A stretch of 50,674 nucleotides of DNA from Betaproteobacteria bacterium (GTDB lineage: Bacteria; Pseudomonadota; Gammaproteobacteria; Burkholderiales; SG8-39). Both the position numbers and the translations under genes were made by a program. This document shows, piece by piece, positions 9,321-16,066 of this stretch. Position 1 is the stretch's first letter. Every line of letters begins with the position of its first letter. The stretch lies in assembly GCA_947482825.1 (NCBI GenBank), contig CANKMT010000035.1, forward strand, positions 1 through 50,674, read 5' to 3'. The notes under the pieces were generated by a model. The model was not told where the DNA came from, ran no database searches, and worked only from the letters and a program-made list of their open reading frames with translations.

Positions 9321-10567
9321 TGCGTATCGCAGTCCTCGGCGCGGGCCTGGCCGGCGTCACCACGGCCTGGTGCCTGGCCAAGGACGGTCACGAAGTCATC
9401 CTGATCGAGAAGGCTCCGCGCATCGCGGATGCCGCAAGCGGCGCCAACGGCGGCATCGTTTCGGCCAGCCGCGCCTTCCCGTGGCCGAGCCCGCAGATGC
9501 TGAAGACTTTCCTGAAGGCCCTGGTGAGGAACGACCAGGCCGTGCGCGTCTATCCGATGCGCTGGGATCCGGAGTTCTGGGCGTGGGGGTTGCGGTTCCT
9601 GGGTAACTGCCACGCAGCGAGCTACGCGCGGCTGCTGGAACGCAAGGTGCGCTATGTGCGGTATTCGCAGGAACAGCTTGGCCGCATCGCCGACGAATCG
9701 GGTGTTGCGTTCCATCGCAAGCAGGGCGGCGTGATGTACCTGTATCGCACGCCCGAGGCGCTCGCCGCCGGGATCCGGAAAGTGGAGCCGATGAAGGCGT
9801 TAGGTTTTTCTTTCCGGGTGCTCGACAAGGCCGCGGCCGTTGCCATCGACCCGGGCCTGGCGAACGCGCCGATTGCCGGCGCCGTGTTCTCCACAAGCGA
9901 CGAGAGCGGCGATTCGGCGATGTTCTGCCGCGAGCTCGCCGCCGCTTGCGAAGGCTTGGGCGCGAAGGTTCTCCTCGATTGCGAAGTGAAGGGCCTCGTC
10001 TTCGGCGGCGGCCGGGTAACGGGCGTCGAAACCACTTCAGGGCGCATCCAGGCCGACGGGGCGGTCGCGGCGCTCGGACTGATCGATCCGCACCTCAGGC
10101 GCCAGCTCGGTGCGGACCTGCCGATCTACCCGGTCAAGGGTTGCTCGGTCACGCTGCCGATCGCGAACGCCGATCTGGGCCCGCGGCATGCGGGCATGGA
10201 CGAATCCAAGCTCGTGGCCTATTGCCCGATGGGGGACCGGCTTCGCCTTACCGGCGGCGCCGAATTTTCCGGGTATGGCCGTGACTATCGGCCGGCGGAT
10301 TCCGCGCGGCTCGTCGCATTGGCAGGCGAACTCTTTCCCGGCGCGACCGATCTCGCGCGCGCGGAGGCGCGCGCCTGCCTTCGGCCAATGACACCGGAGA
10401 GCACGCCGCTCTTCGGCACTGCGCGCTACCCCAACCTGTGGTTCAACGTCGGCCTCGGCCACATGGGCTGGACCATGGCATCGGGCGGCGCGCGCATCAC
10501 GGCGGACCTCGTGGCTGGCCGCAAAACCGGAGTGCCATTGGACGGGCTCCAAGTGCGAAGCGCCTGA
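9320..10567 (+). CDS. FAD-dependent D-amino-acid dehydrogenase-like oxidoreductase (DadA/DAO family)
   Basis: A 415-aa flavoprotein of the DAO family. The N-terminal dinucleotide fold is clear (VLGAGLAG at residues 5-12, then the acidic strand end VILIEKAP), followed by SGANGGIVSASRAFPWPSP, a family signature in D-amino-acid dehydrogenases. Near the C-terminus ACLRPMTPESTPLFG and WFNVGLGHMGWTM complete the FAD site. DadA enzymes oxidise D-amino acids to 2-oxo acids and pass electrons to the respiratory chain, but the substrate cannot be read from sequence. The GTG start at 9320 shares a base with the preceding stop, so coupling with the PaiB-like gene is likely. No alanine racemase gene is adjacent, unlike classical dadAX. 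Confidence 0.85.
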   Translation: MRIAVLGAGLAGVTTAWCLAKDGHEVILIEKAPRIADAASGANGGIVSASRAFPWPSPQMLKTFLKALVRNDQAVRVYPMRWDPEFWAWGLRFLGNCHAASYARLLERKVRYVRYSQEQLGRIADESGVAFHRKQGGVMYLYRTPEALAAGIRKVEPMKALGFSFRVLDKAAAVAIDPGLANAPIAGAVFSTSDESGDSAMFCRELAAACEGLGAKVLLDCEVKGLVFGGGRVTGVETTSGRIQADGAVAALGLIDPHLRRQLGADLPIYPVKGCSVTLPIANADLGPRHAGMDESKLVAYCPMGDRLRLTGGAEFSGYGRDYRPADSARLVALAGELFPGATDLARAEARACLRPMTPESTPLFGTARYPNLWFNVGLGHMGWTMASGGARITADLVAGRKTGVPLDGLQVRSA

Positions 10568-10618
10568 CCCACCTCGAATTCCTGAACACTTCAATGAGCT
10601 GCTGGACTAGGCTCAGCC

Positions 10619-10647
10619 TTGACCCTTACGGCAAACGGCCGTAAAGT
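10619..10647 (+). promoter_or_regulatory. Putative promoter and operator of the toxin-antitoxin pair
   Basis: TTGACC at 10619-10624 and TAAAGT at 10642-10647 are separated by 17 bp, a good sigma-70 layout. Between and overlapping the -10 is the inverted repeat TTACGG (10626-10631) / CCGTAA (10639-10644) with a 7-bp spacer, and a further CGTAAG follows at 10650. An RHH antitoxin bound here would block RNA polymerase, the usual autorepression of such operons. Inferred from position and symmetry. Confidence 0.55.
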
Positions 10648-10664
10648 TTCGTAAGGAGATTGCC

Positions 10665-10943
10665 ATGGCAACGGAGCAAATCGCACGTCTTGAGGCTCGC
10701 CTGCCGGCGAGCGTTTACGCTCTGCTTAAGCGCGCCGCAGAACTCAAGGGCCGCAGCATTACGGACTTCGTTGTTAGCGCGGCGCATGACGCTGCGCAAC
10801 GCGCGATCGAGGAAGAGGGAATCCTGCGGCTTTCGGCTGAGGATCAAGTGCGCTTTGCCAAAGCCCTGATCGATCCGCCGGCACCCAATGCGGCCTTGAA
10901 GCGGGCGATGCGCCGGTATCGTGAGAGCGTCGAAGTGCGGTGA
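10665..10943 (+). CDS. TacA-type antitoxin (DUF1778, ribbon-helix-helix)
   Basis: A 92-aa antitoxin of the DUF1778/TacA family. The N-terminal RHH motif is visible in RLEARLPASVYALLKRAAEL followed by KGRSITDFVVSAAHDAA; the C-terminal part (DQVRFAKALIDPPAPNAALK) is the usual toxin-wrapping tail. A strong ribosome-binding site (GTAAGGAG) precedes the ATG. The toxin gene follows with a 4-nt GTGA overlap, the standard order for this class. Expected to neutralise the acetyltransferase and repress the operon. Confidence 0.9.
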   Translation: MATEQIARLEARLPASVYALLKRAAELKGRSITDFVVSAAHDAAQRAIEEEGILRLSAEDQVRFAKALIDPPAPNAALKRAMRRYRESVEVR

Positions 10944-11461
10944 CCCGGTTCTATTCAGCGACTCTCCGGAAACATGATCGTGCAGCGTTCTCGAGCGGCA
11001 ATGAACGTATCGACACCTACTTTCGGCAGACCGTTTCCCAGGATGTGAAGCGCGGCTACGCCGCGTGCTACGTGCTGGTCGAGCAGGCCGGCGGGAAGAT
11101 CGCCGGCTTCTACACTCTGTCATCGCATACGATCCCGCTGACCGAAGTGCCGCCGGAGATGGCGCGCGAGTTGCCGCGCTATCCCAGCGTCCCTGCCGTG
11201 CTGATCGGCTGGCTTGGCCGCGATATCGCGTTCCGCGGGCAGCATGTCGGCTCAATGCTCCTGGCCGACGCCATCGCGCGTCTGGCCGCGTCGCCAGTCG
11301 GGGCGCACGCGATCTGCGCCGATGCAATCGATGACGCGGCAGCGGCTTTCTACGCGACGCATCGGTTTCAGCGATTCGTTAGTCGGCCGCTCAGTCTCTA
11401 CTTGCCCATGAAGACGGCGACAGCCCTGGTTGCCAAACATCGCAAGACTGCATCGCCATGA
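10940..11461 (+). CDS. TacT-type GNAT acetyltransferase toxin
   Basis: A 173-aa GNAT-fold protein. Toxins of this family acetylate the amino acid on charged tRNAs and stop translation. The acetyl-CoA pyrophosphate loop is RGQHVGSMLL around residues 99-108, preceded by the family strand VLIGWLGRDIAF. Tyr138 in AAAFYATHRF matches the catalytic Tyr of TacT. The N-terminal TRFYSATLRKHDRAAFSSGN and YFRQTVSQDVKRG are typical. The GTG start at 10940 overlaps the antitoxin stop. All recognisable active-site elements are present, so the toxin is probably functional; the tRNA target is unknown. Confidence 0.9.
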   Translation: MTRFYSATLRKHDRAAFSSGNERIDTYFRQTVSQDVKRGYAACYVLVEQAGGKIAGFYTLSSHTIPLTEVPPEMARELPRYPSVPAVLIGWLGRDIAFRGQHVGSMLLADAIARLAASPVGAHAICADAIDDAAAAFYATHRFQRFVSRPLSLYLPMKTATALVAKHRKTASP

Positions 11462-11535
11462 AACAGGATTTGAATCTGTGCCCGGCAATCAATACCGGTT
11501 GAGCCTCGCGGGCCCCGAGGCCTGGATGGTGGCGC

Positions 11536-12435
11536 TCAGCGCTTTTGCGCCGGCGCGAATTGCTGGAACAACTCGCGCTGGATGAATTCCTCGAGCCCGG
11601 CGTTGTCGGCGGGCCGGGCGGAAAGCCAGACGCCGCGCCCGAGCCGCCGCGACTGCCACAGGAAATCACCCGGCGTGCGCTCGCGGATGATGCCGATGAT
11701 CCTGCGCGTGACGGCGATTTCCATGTTCGGGCTGTTGCCCTTGCGGACCTCGATCGACTGCGGCGAATTGCGGTTGATCTCCTTGTTCCAGCCGAAGAAC
11801 GCGACTTCGGCGATGTCGTAACCCATGCTGCGGATCTGGAACACGCCGCCGCCGCGCTCCGGGTCGTTGCCGAAGCTCGGCACACTGGTGAGCCCGAGAT
11901 TCTCCGCGACGATGCGGTTGTGCCGGTCCTGCTCGGATTCGAGGGGGGCTGCGGGCGCGGGGGCTGGCGCGGCGGCCCCTTCGCGGGCGCGGCGCCTCGA
12001 TGCAATCAAGGAGGCGAGATCCTCTGCAGGTGCCGGTCTCGCGGCTTCGGCCGGCGGCGGCGCCGCATTTTGGCCCGGTGAGTCCCTGTCGGTTGTTATC
12101 ACAGGGGGCGAAGCAGGAGTGAATGGCCGGATATCGGGGATCCGCGCGATCCGGGGCGCTGCCGGGTTCGCGCGTATTTGCGGCTCGGACGGCACGGCGG
12201 GCGCGGTGCGGCGCGGCGGCGCTTGTACCGGCGGCGCTGCAAACGGCACCAGCCTGATCGCAAGAGAGCCGCTGGGCTCGCCGAGTTTGGGCTCCTGGAA
12301 TGGAATAATCCCCTTCGGCACCCATCCGAACAGGCCGGCCGCGTGCAGGATGACCGACAACGCGATTGCGATCCACAGAGTCGGGATCGAAATGCGTTCA
12401 TGCTGGTGGTGCGGCGCACCGGTGATGGCGGTCAT
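11536..12435 (-). CDS. Inner-membrane-anchored proline-rich protein with a TonB-like N-terminus
   Basis: A 299-aa protein of unknown function. One N-terminal membrane segment (about residues 19-38) reads LSVILHAAGLFGW. Ser27 and His31 make an S-x-x-x-H pair as in TonB, where these residues couple to ExbB/ExbD. A long Pro/Ala-rich stretch (about 65-165) follows, then a predicted periplasmic domain beginning near NRIVAENLGLTSVPSFG and ending QRELFQQFAPAQKR. That domain shows no TonB C-terminal motif I recognise. It lies 87 nt after the tfpZ-like gene and converges on tacT. It could be a TonB variant, a TolA-like linker or an envelope protein; no exbB/exbD is near. Confidence 0.7.
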   Translation of the reverse strand: MTAITGAPHHQHERISIPTLWIAIALSVILHAAGLFGWVPKGIIPFQEPKLGEPSGSLAIRLVPFAAPPVQAPPRRTAPAVPSEPQIRANPAAPRIARIPDIRPFTPASPPVITTDRDSPGQNAAPPPAEAARPAPAEDLASLIASRRRAREGAAAPAPAPAAPLESEQDRHNRIVAENLGLTSVPSFGNDPERGGGVFQIRSMGYDIAEVAFFGWNKEINRNSPQSIEVRKGNSPNMEIAVTRRIIGIIRERTPGDFLWQSRRLGRGVWLSARPADNAGLEEFIQRELFQQFAPAQKR

Positions 12436-12522
12436 CCGAAAGCGGGGGCCTGTGCGGTCTGCTCCCGATGGTACGCCACGGAAGGTGCGCGTTCCGCGGC
12501 GCGCCGTGTCATGCGCGCGCGG

Positions 12523-13317
12523 TCACCACGGTTCGATCTGCAGGATCTTTACCGGCATCCCCGTGCCGGCGTCGAGCAGGACCACCCCATCGCCGCGCCG
12601 GTAGCGCAGCGGCAGGAACCTGAGCGAGTCGGCAGTGCGCCCGCTCGAGGCAAGGAACTCCTTCACCGCGGCCGGGTCGCGTTCCTGCAACTTCGCGATT
12701 GATTTCGCTTGGCCGAGCGCGACACGCGCCTGCGACTCGTAGGGCAGGTAATACTCTGGAAAAAGGTTGATGTCCTTCCCCGCGAGCCCGGACTCCATGA
12801 TCTTCTGCCGTTCGGTTGGGTCCTGCGGCATCGTAACGGCAACGTACCTGGGGCCGCCCAGCGGCAGGTGCTTGAACTCGTCGCGCCTGGCCTTGGCGAG
12901 ATCCGCTTCCTCGAGATCGATTGCGGTGACCAGGTCGAACCGGTCGATGACATACACGAGGTAGGCCGGGCGCACCGAGTAGACTGCATAAACCCCGTAA
13001 GCGAGCGCCGCGAGTTGCAGGGCGGCAATGAACATGATGTCGTACTTCAGCCCCTTCTTGCCGGCGCGGAAGATGATCAGCGTGATCAGCGGTCCCAGCA
13101 CCACATCGACGCCGACCAGGATGATCATCAGCCCGCTGCCTCCCGCGATCGCGAACAGCGGCCACGGATACCAGACAGTCAGCATGACCGTGACCAACGC
13201 GGCCGCGATCACCGCGCTCGCGAGCAGGTGGATGCCGGATGCTTTCCAGCGCGACAGCGGCGGCCGGGATGCCCGAGCCGTTGCAAAAGGCGCAGTATTG
13301 AGTGTCTTTTCGCTCAT
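12523..13317 (-). CDS. TfpX/TfpZ-family type IV pilin accessory protein
   Basis: Matches the TfpX/TfpZ (FimB-like) family needed for stable assembly of some type IV pilins. Three membrane segments are seen: SGIHLLASAVIAAALVTVML, IAGGSGLMIILVGVDVVLGP and IMFIAALQLAALAYGVYAV, with the family motif VGVDVVLGPLITLIIF and the loop RAGKKGLKYD. A periplasmic domain of about 150 aa follows. The open frame extends upstream to 13536, but the ATG at 13317 is preceded by GGAGAAAAAATC and starts just before the family homology, giving 264 aa. No pilin gene is adjacent; pilin accessory genes usually sit beside the pilin they serve, so this copy is an orphan within the window. Confidence 0.85.
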   Translation of the reverse strand: MSEKTLNTAPFATARASRPPLSRWKASGIHLLASAVIAAALVTVMLTVWYPWPLFAIAGGSGLMIILVGVDVVLGPLITLIIFRAGKKGLKYDIMFIAALQLAALAYGVYAVYSVRPAYLVYVIDRFDLVTAIDLEEADLAKARRDEFKHLPLGGPRYVAVTMPQDPTERQKIMESGLAGKDINLFPEYYLPYESQARVALGQAKSIAKLQERDPAAVKEFLASSGRTADSLRFLPLRYRRGDGVVLLDAGTGMPVKILQIEPW

Positions 13318-13408
13318 GATTTTTTCTCCAGAATCAATTCTCGCGGAAATAGAGCCTGGCCCCGGCACTTTCAAGGGGCCGCACCGCAGGCCACGGAAGG
13401 TCCCCCGA

Positions 13409-14773
13409 TCAGGCCGGTGGGGCGAGGCCCGCCGGCATTGGTGGATCCGCTCCGCCGGGCGGGCGGCCGAGCGACTCGAGGGCCATGCGGGCAACGAGCC
13501 CGCCGCCTTCCCGCGGCAGCAATTCCAGGGTGCCACCGTGCATGCGGGCCACCCGATCGACGATCGCGAGGCCGAGCCCCGAGCCGCCTTCGCCGCTGCG
13601 TGCTTTTTCCAGGCGCGTGAACGGTCGTTTCATGCGTTCGGCCTCCGACTCGGGGATGCCGGGACCGCGGTCGAGCACTTCGACGATTGCAAATTTCCCC
13701 GACTGCCGCGTCACGATCTCGATTTCGCCCCCGGAATAGCGCAACGCGTTATCGACGAGGTTCGAGATCGCGCGTCGCACCGCCATCGGTGCGAGCTGCA
13801 GGCGCAACGGCGCCGACCCGCTGTGAACGAGCGCGCGGCCCAGCTTGGCGTAGCGCTCGCAGATCTGGCCCACTAGCGCTTCGAGGTCGGTCTCGGCCCG
13901 CGTCTCGTTCTCGCCTTTCGCGAAATCCAGGAACTGGCCGATGATCTTGTCCATTTCGTCGATGTCCGCGACCAGTCCTTCGTGCATCGCGGTGTCGCCG
14001 CCCACCATTTCGAGCCCGAGGCGCAGGCGCGCCAGCGGCGTGCGCAGGTCGTGCGAGATACCGGCAAGCACCATGGCGCGGTCGCGTTCGAGGCTGGCGA
14101 GGTCGGCCGACATCTGGTTGAAGGCTGCCGCGAGCATGCGGATCTCGCCGGGGCCGGTCTCGGGGGCGGGATCGGCCCTTTCGCCGCGGCCGACCTGCTG
14201 CGCGGCCCGCGTGAGCGCCGCGAGGGGCCGGCTGATGCGCGAGGCGATGGCCCACGCGCCCACGAGCGAGAGCAGGAGCGCAAACAGGCCCCAGCCGATC
14301 CATTGGGTGGCGAAGTCCGGCTCGAGGCGGTCGCGATCGAGCTTGACCCAGAATTCGTCGTCGTCGATGTTGAAGCTGACCCAATAGCCTTCGATGCCGT
14401 TGCGGGCGAAGGCCAGGCGCGTGCGCGGCCCGAGGCTGGCCCTGATGCGATTGCCGATCAGCTCGAACAACGCCTCTGGCGGAACCGGCTCGAGGCGCTC
14501 GTCGTGGGTGCCTGCGTAGACACGGATGCCTTCCGTCTCGTTGAGGTCGAGCAATAATTCGCCGCGCAGGCGGGGATCGGCGTTCACGATCGCGGCGCGC
14601 GTGAGGTTGATGATCGTCGCCATCTGCTGCGCAATCTCGCGCGCGATCGGCTCGCGCTGGTAGGTGCGGTAGATCTGGAACCAGCCGCCGAGGGACAGCA
14701 GGAGCAGAAGCGCGATCAACAGGAACGAACGCGCGAGCAGCGAGTCGGGGCGCCAGGAGGGCGCGCGCCCCAT
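13409..14773 (-). CDS. envZ: EnvZ-like sensor histidine kinase
   Basis: Membrane histidine kinase paired with the OmpR-type regulator directly upstream. From the ATG at 14773 (454 aa): a first membrane helix (SLLARSFLLIALLLLLSLGG), a periplasmic domain of roughly 120 aa, a second helix (WIGWGLFALLLSLVGAWAIA), HAMP, the H-box GISHDLRTPLARLRL with the phosphoacceptor His near 241, N-box ISNLVDNALRYSG, and G-boxes DRGPGIPE and GGSGLGLAIVD. A GTG at 14809 would add 12 residues; neither start has a strong ribosome-binding site. The gene follows ompR in the same direction and probably shares its transcript. The signal is unknown; betaproteobacterial members are often called RisS. Confidence 0.93.
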   Translation of the reverse strand: MGRAPSWRPDSLLARSFLLIALLLLLSLGGWFQIYRTYQREPIAREIAQQMATIINLTRAAIVNADPRLRGELLLDLNETEGIRVYAGTHDERLEPVPPEALFELIGNRIRASLGPRTRLAFARNGIEGYWVSFNIDDDEFWVKLDRDRLEPDFATQWIGWGLFALLLSLVGAWAIASRISRPLAALTRAAQQVGRGERADPAPETGPGEIRMLAAAFNQMSADLASLERDRAMVLAGISHDLRTPLARLRLGLEMVGGDTAMHEGLVADIDEMDKIIGQFLDFAKGENETRAETDLEALVGQICERYAKLGRALVHSGSAPLRLQLAPMAVRRAISNLVDNALRYSGGEIEIVTRQSGKFAIVEVLDRGPGIPESEAERMKRPFTRLEKARSGEGGSGLGLAIVDRVARMHGGTLELLPREGGGLVARMALESLGRPPGGADPPMPAGLAPPA

Positions 14774-14861
14774 GGGCCCTGTTTTTCCCGCTGATGAGGC
14801 CGCAGTCACTTCAATGCGGGGGCTTCGGCGCGGTCAATTCAACGCCTCTGCTCGAGCGCAT

Positions 14862-15587
14862 CTATTTCAGATTCCCGTCCGGGACGAACACGTACCCGAA
14901 TCCCCAGACGGTCTGGATGAAGCGCGGGTGGGCCGGATCATCTTCGAGGAGCTTGCGCAGGCGGGAAATCTGCACGTCGATCGAGCGGTCGAAGACTTCG
15001 TACTCCCGGCCGCGGGCCAGCTCCATGAGCTTGTCGCGAGACATCGGTGTCCTGGGGTTCTGGACCAGGACCTTGAGCACCGAGAATTCGCCTGTCGTGA
15101 GCGACGTGTCCTTCCCGGTCTTGGTGAGTGCACGCGTGCCCAGGTTGAGCTCGAACTCGCCGAACCTGTGCGTTTCCATGCTCGAGGCGGGCGCGCCCGG
15201 CGGGCCCGATGCGGTCTTCCGGCGCAGCACGGCGTTGATCCTGGCCACGAGTTCCCGCGGATTGAAGGGTTTTGCAAGGTAGTCGTCGGCCCCCATCTCG
15301 AGCCCGACGATTCGATCGACGTCGTCGCCCTTCGCAGTCAGCATGATGATGGCCGGCGCGGCATGCTGGGTACGCAGCCGGCGGCAGATCGACAGGCCGT
15401 CTTCGCCGGGCATCATGAGATCGAGCACCAGCAGGTCGAATCGCTCGCGCGAAAGCTGCTTGTCCATGCCGGGCGCGTCGGCCGCCGCCCGCACCTCGAA
15501 GCCTTGCTCACCCAGGTAGCGGGTCAGCATTTCGCGCAGGCGCTGGTCGTCGTCGACCACCAGGATTCTTGTTTTCAGTTCGGCCAT
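14862..15587 (-). CDS. ompR: OmpR-family response regulator
   Basis: A 241-aa DNA-binding response regulator. The receiver domain has the acidic pocket VVDDDQ (residues 10-15), phosphoacceptor Asp56 in LVLDLMMPGEDG, Thr/Lys switch residues (MLTAKGD, YLAKPFNPREL), then a winged-helix output domain with SIDVQISRLRKLLEDDP and VWGFGYVF. The open frame extends to 15677, but the ATG at 15587 starts at the family N-terminus (MAELKTRILVVDDD). It belongs to the OmpR/RisA type that controls envelope genes. The divergent upstream region has a 17-bp palindrome resembling an OmpR site, so autoregulation is plausible. Confidence 0.95.
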   Translation of the reverse strand: MAELKTRILVVDDDQRLREMLTRYLGEQGFEVRAAADAPGMDKQLSRERFDLLVLDLMMPGEDGLSICRRLRTQHAAPAIIMLTAKGDDVDRIVGLEMGADDYLAKPFNPRELVARINAVLRRKTASGPPGAPASSMETHRFGEFELNLGTRALTKTGKDTSLTTGEFSVLKVLVQNPRTPMSRDKLMELARGREYEVFDRSIDVQISRLRKLLEDDPAHPRFIQTVWGFGYVFVPDGNLK

Positions 15588-15676
15588 GCGACGGATGGTA
15601 TAGGGGAATGGGCGGATTTGCCTGTGACCCACCGGCCATTGAGTAACAGGGTGTGGCGCGGCGGGGCTCCGGATCA

Positions 15677-15693
15677 CGATTTGTTACAAATCG
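15677..15693. promoter_or_regulatory. Palindrome between ompR and the 99-aa gene, possible OmpR site
   Basis: CGATTTG-TTA-CAAATCG is a perfect 7-bp inverted repeat with a 3-bp centre, and its core TTTGTTACAAA contains TGTTACA, the core of known OmpR-type boxes (E. coli F1 has TTGTTACAT). A partial half-site GAGTAACAGG lies upstream. On the plus strand a -10-like TAATAT at 15731-15736 has no matching -35. With a start near 15742 the palindrome centre would lie near -57, as expected for an activator site. Inferred. Confidence 0.5.
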
Positions 15694-15757
15694 CGCTTCG
15701 TCGGGTGGGCCGGCGGGTTCGGCACTCGCGTAATATTTGCGGCGACAAGGAAATCCA

Positions 15758-16057
15758 ATGCGACTGCTGGCCCGACTGGTCCTGGCAATGCTCTTCGCGG
15801 CCACCGCGATGACGGCGCTCGGGCAACCGCAGCCCGCCGGGCGGCGCCTGGAGGGGGGGCGCATGACGGGCGAGGAGCGCCAGCGTTTTCGCGAAGACCT
15901 CCAGCGCCAGCCGGACCCGCGTCGCGGGGGAGAAGACCCGAACGGCGCGGAGCGTGCCCGCCGCTATGCCGAATGGCAGCGCTTGTCGCCCGAGCAGCGC
16001 GAGGGAGTCCGGCGCGAAATGCGCGACTACAACAGCGATCACGATCGCCGCCGCTGA
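15758..16057 (+). CDS. Small secreted basic/acidic protein of unknown function
   Basis: A 99-aa protein: signal peptide MRLLARLVLAMLFAATAMTALG, then a short, highly charged mature part (RMTGEERQRFREDLQRQ, AEWQRLSPEQREGVRREMRD). The pattern resembles small periplasmic Arg/Glu-rich helical proteins related to DUF3106, but I do not assign a family with confidence. The ATG at 15758 follows ACAAGGAAATCC; an upstream TTG would put seven residues before the signal peptide and was rejected. It begins the cluster with the DUF1800/DUF1501 genes (9-nt gap) and is divergent from ompR, so it may be under OmpR control. Confidence 0.75.
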   Translation: MRLLARLVLAMLFAATAMTALGQPQPAGRRLEGGRMTGEERQRFREDLQRQPDPRRGGEDPNGAERARRYAEWQRLSPEQREGVRREMRDYNSDHDRRR

Positions 16058-16066
16058 GGACAGCGG

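Noticed and set aside
8891..10567. A 558-aa frame starting inside the PaiB-like gene
   Set aside because: The first 143 residues are out-of-frame translation of the PaiB-like gene. The flavin fold starts at GTG 9320.
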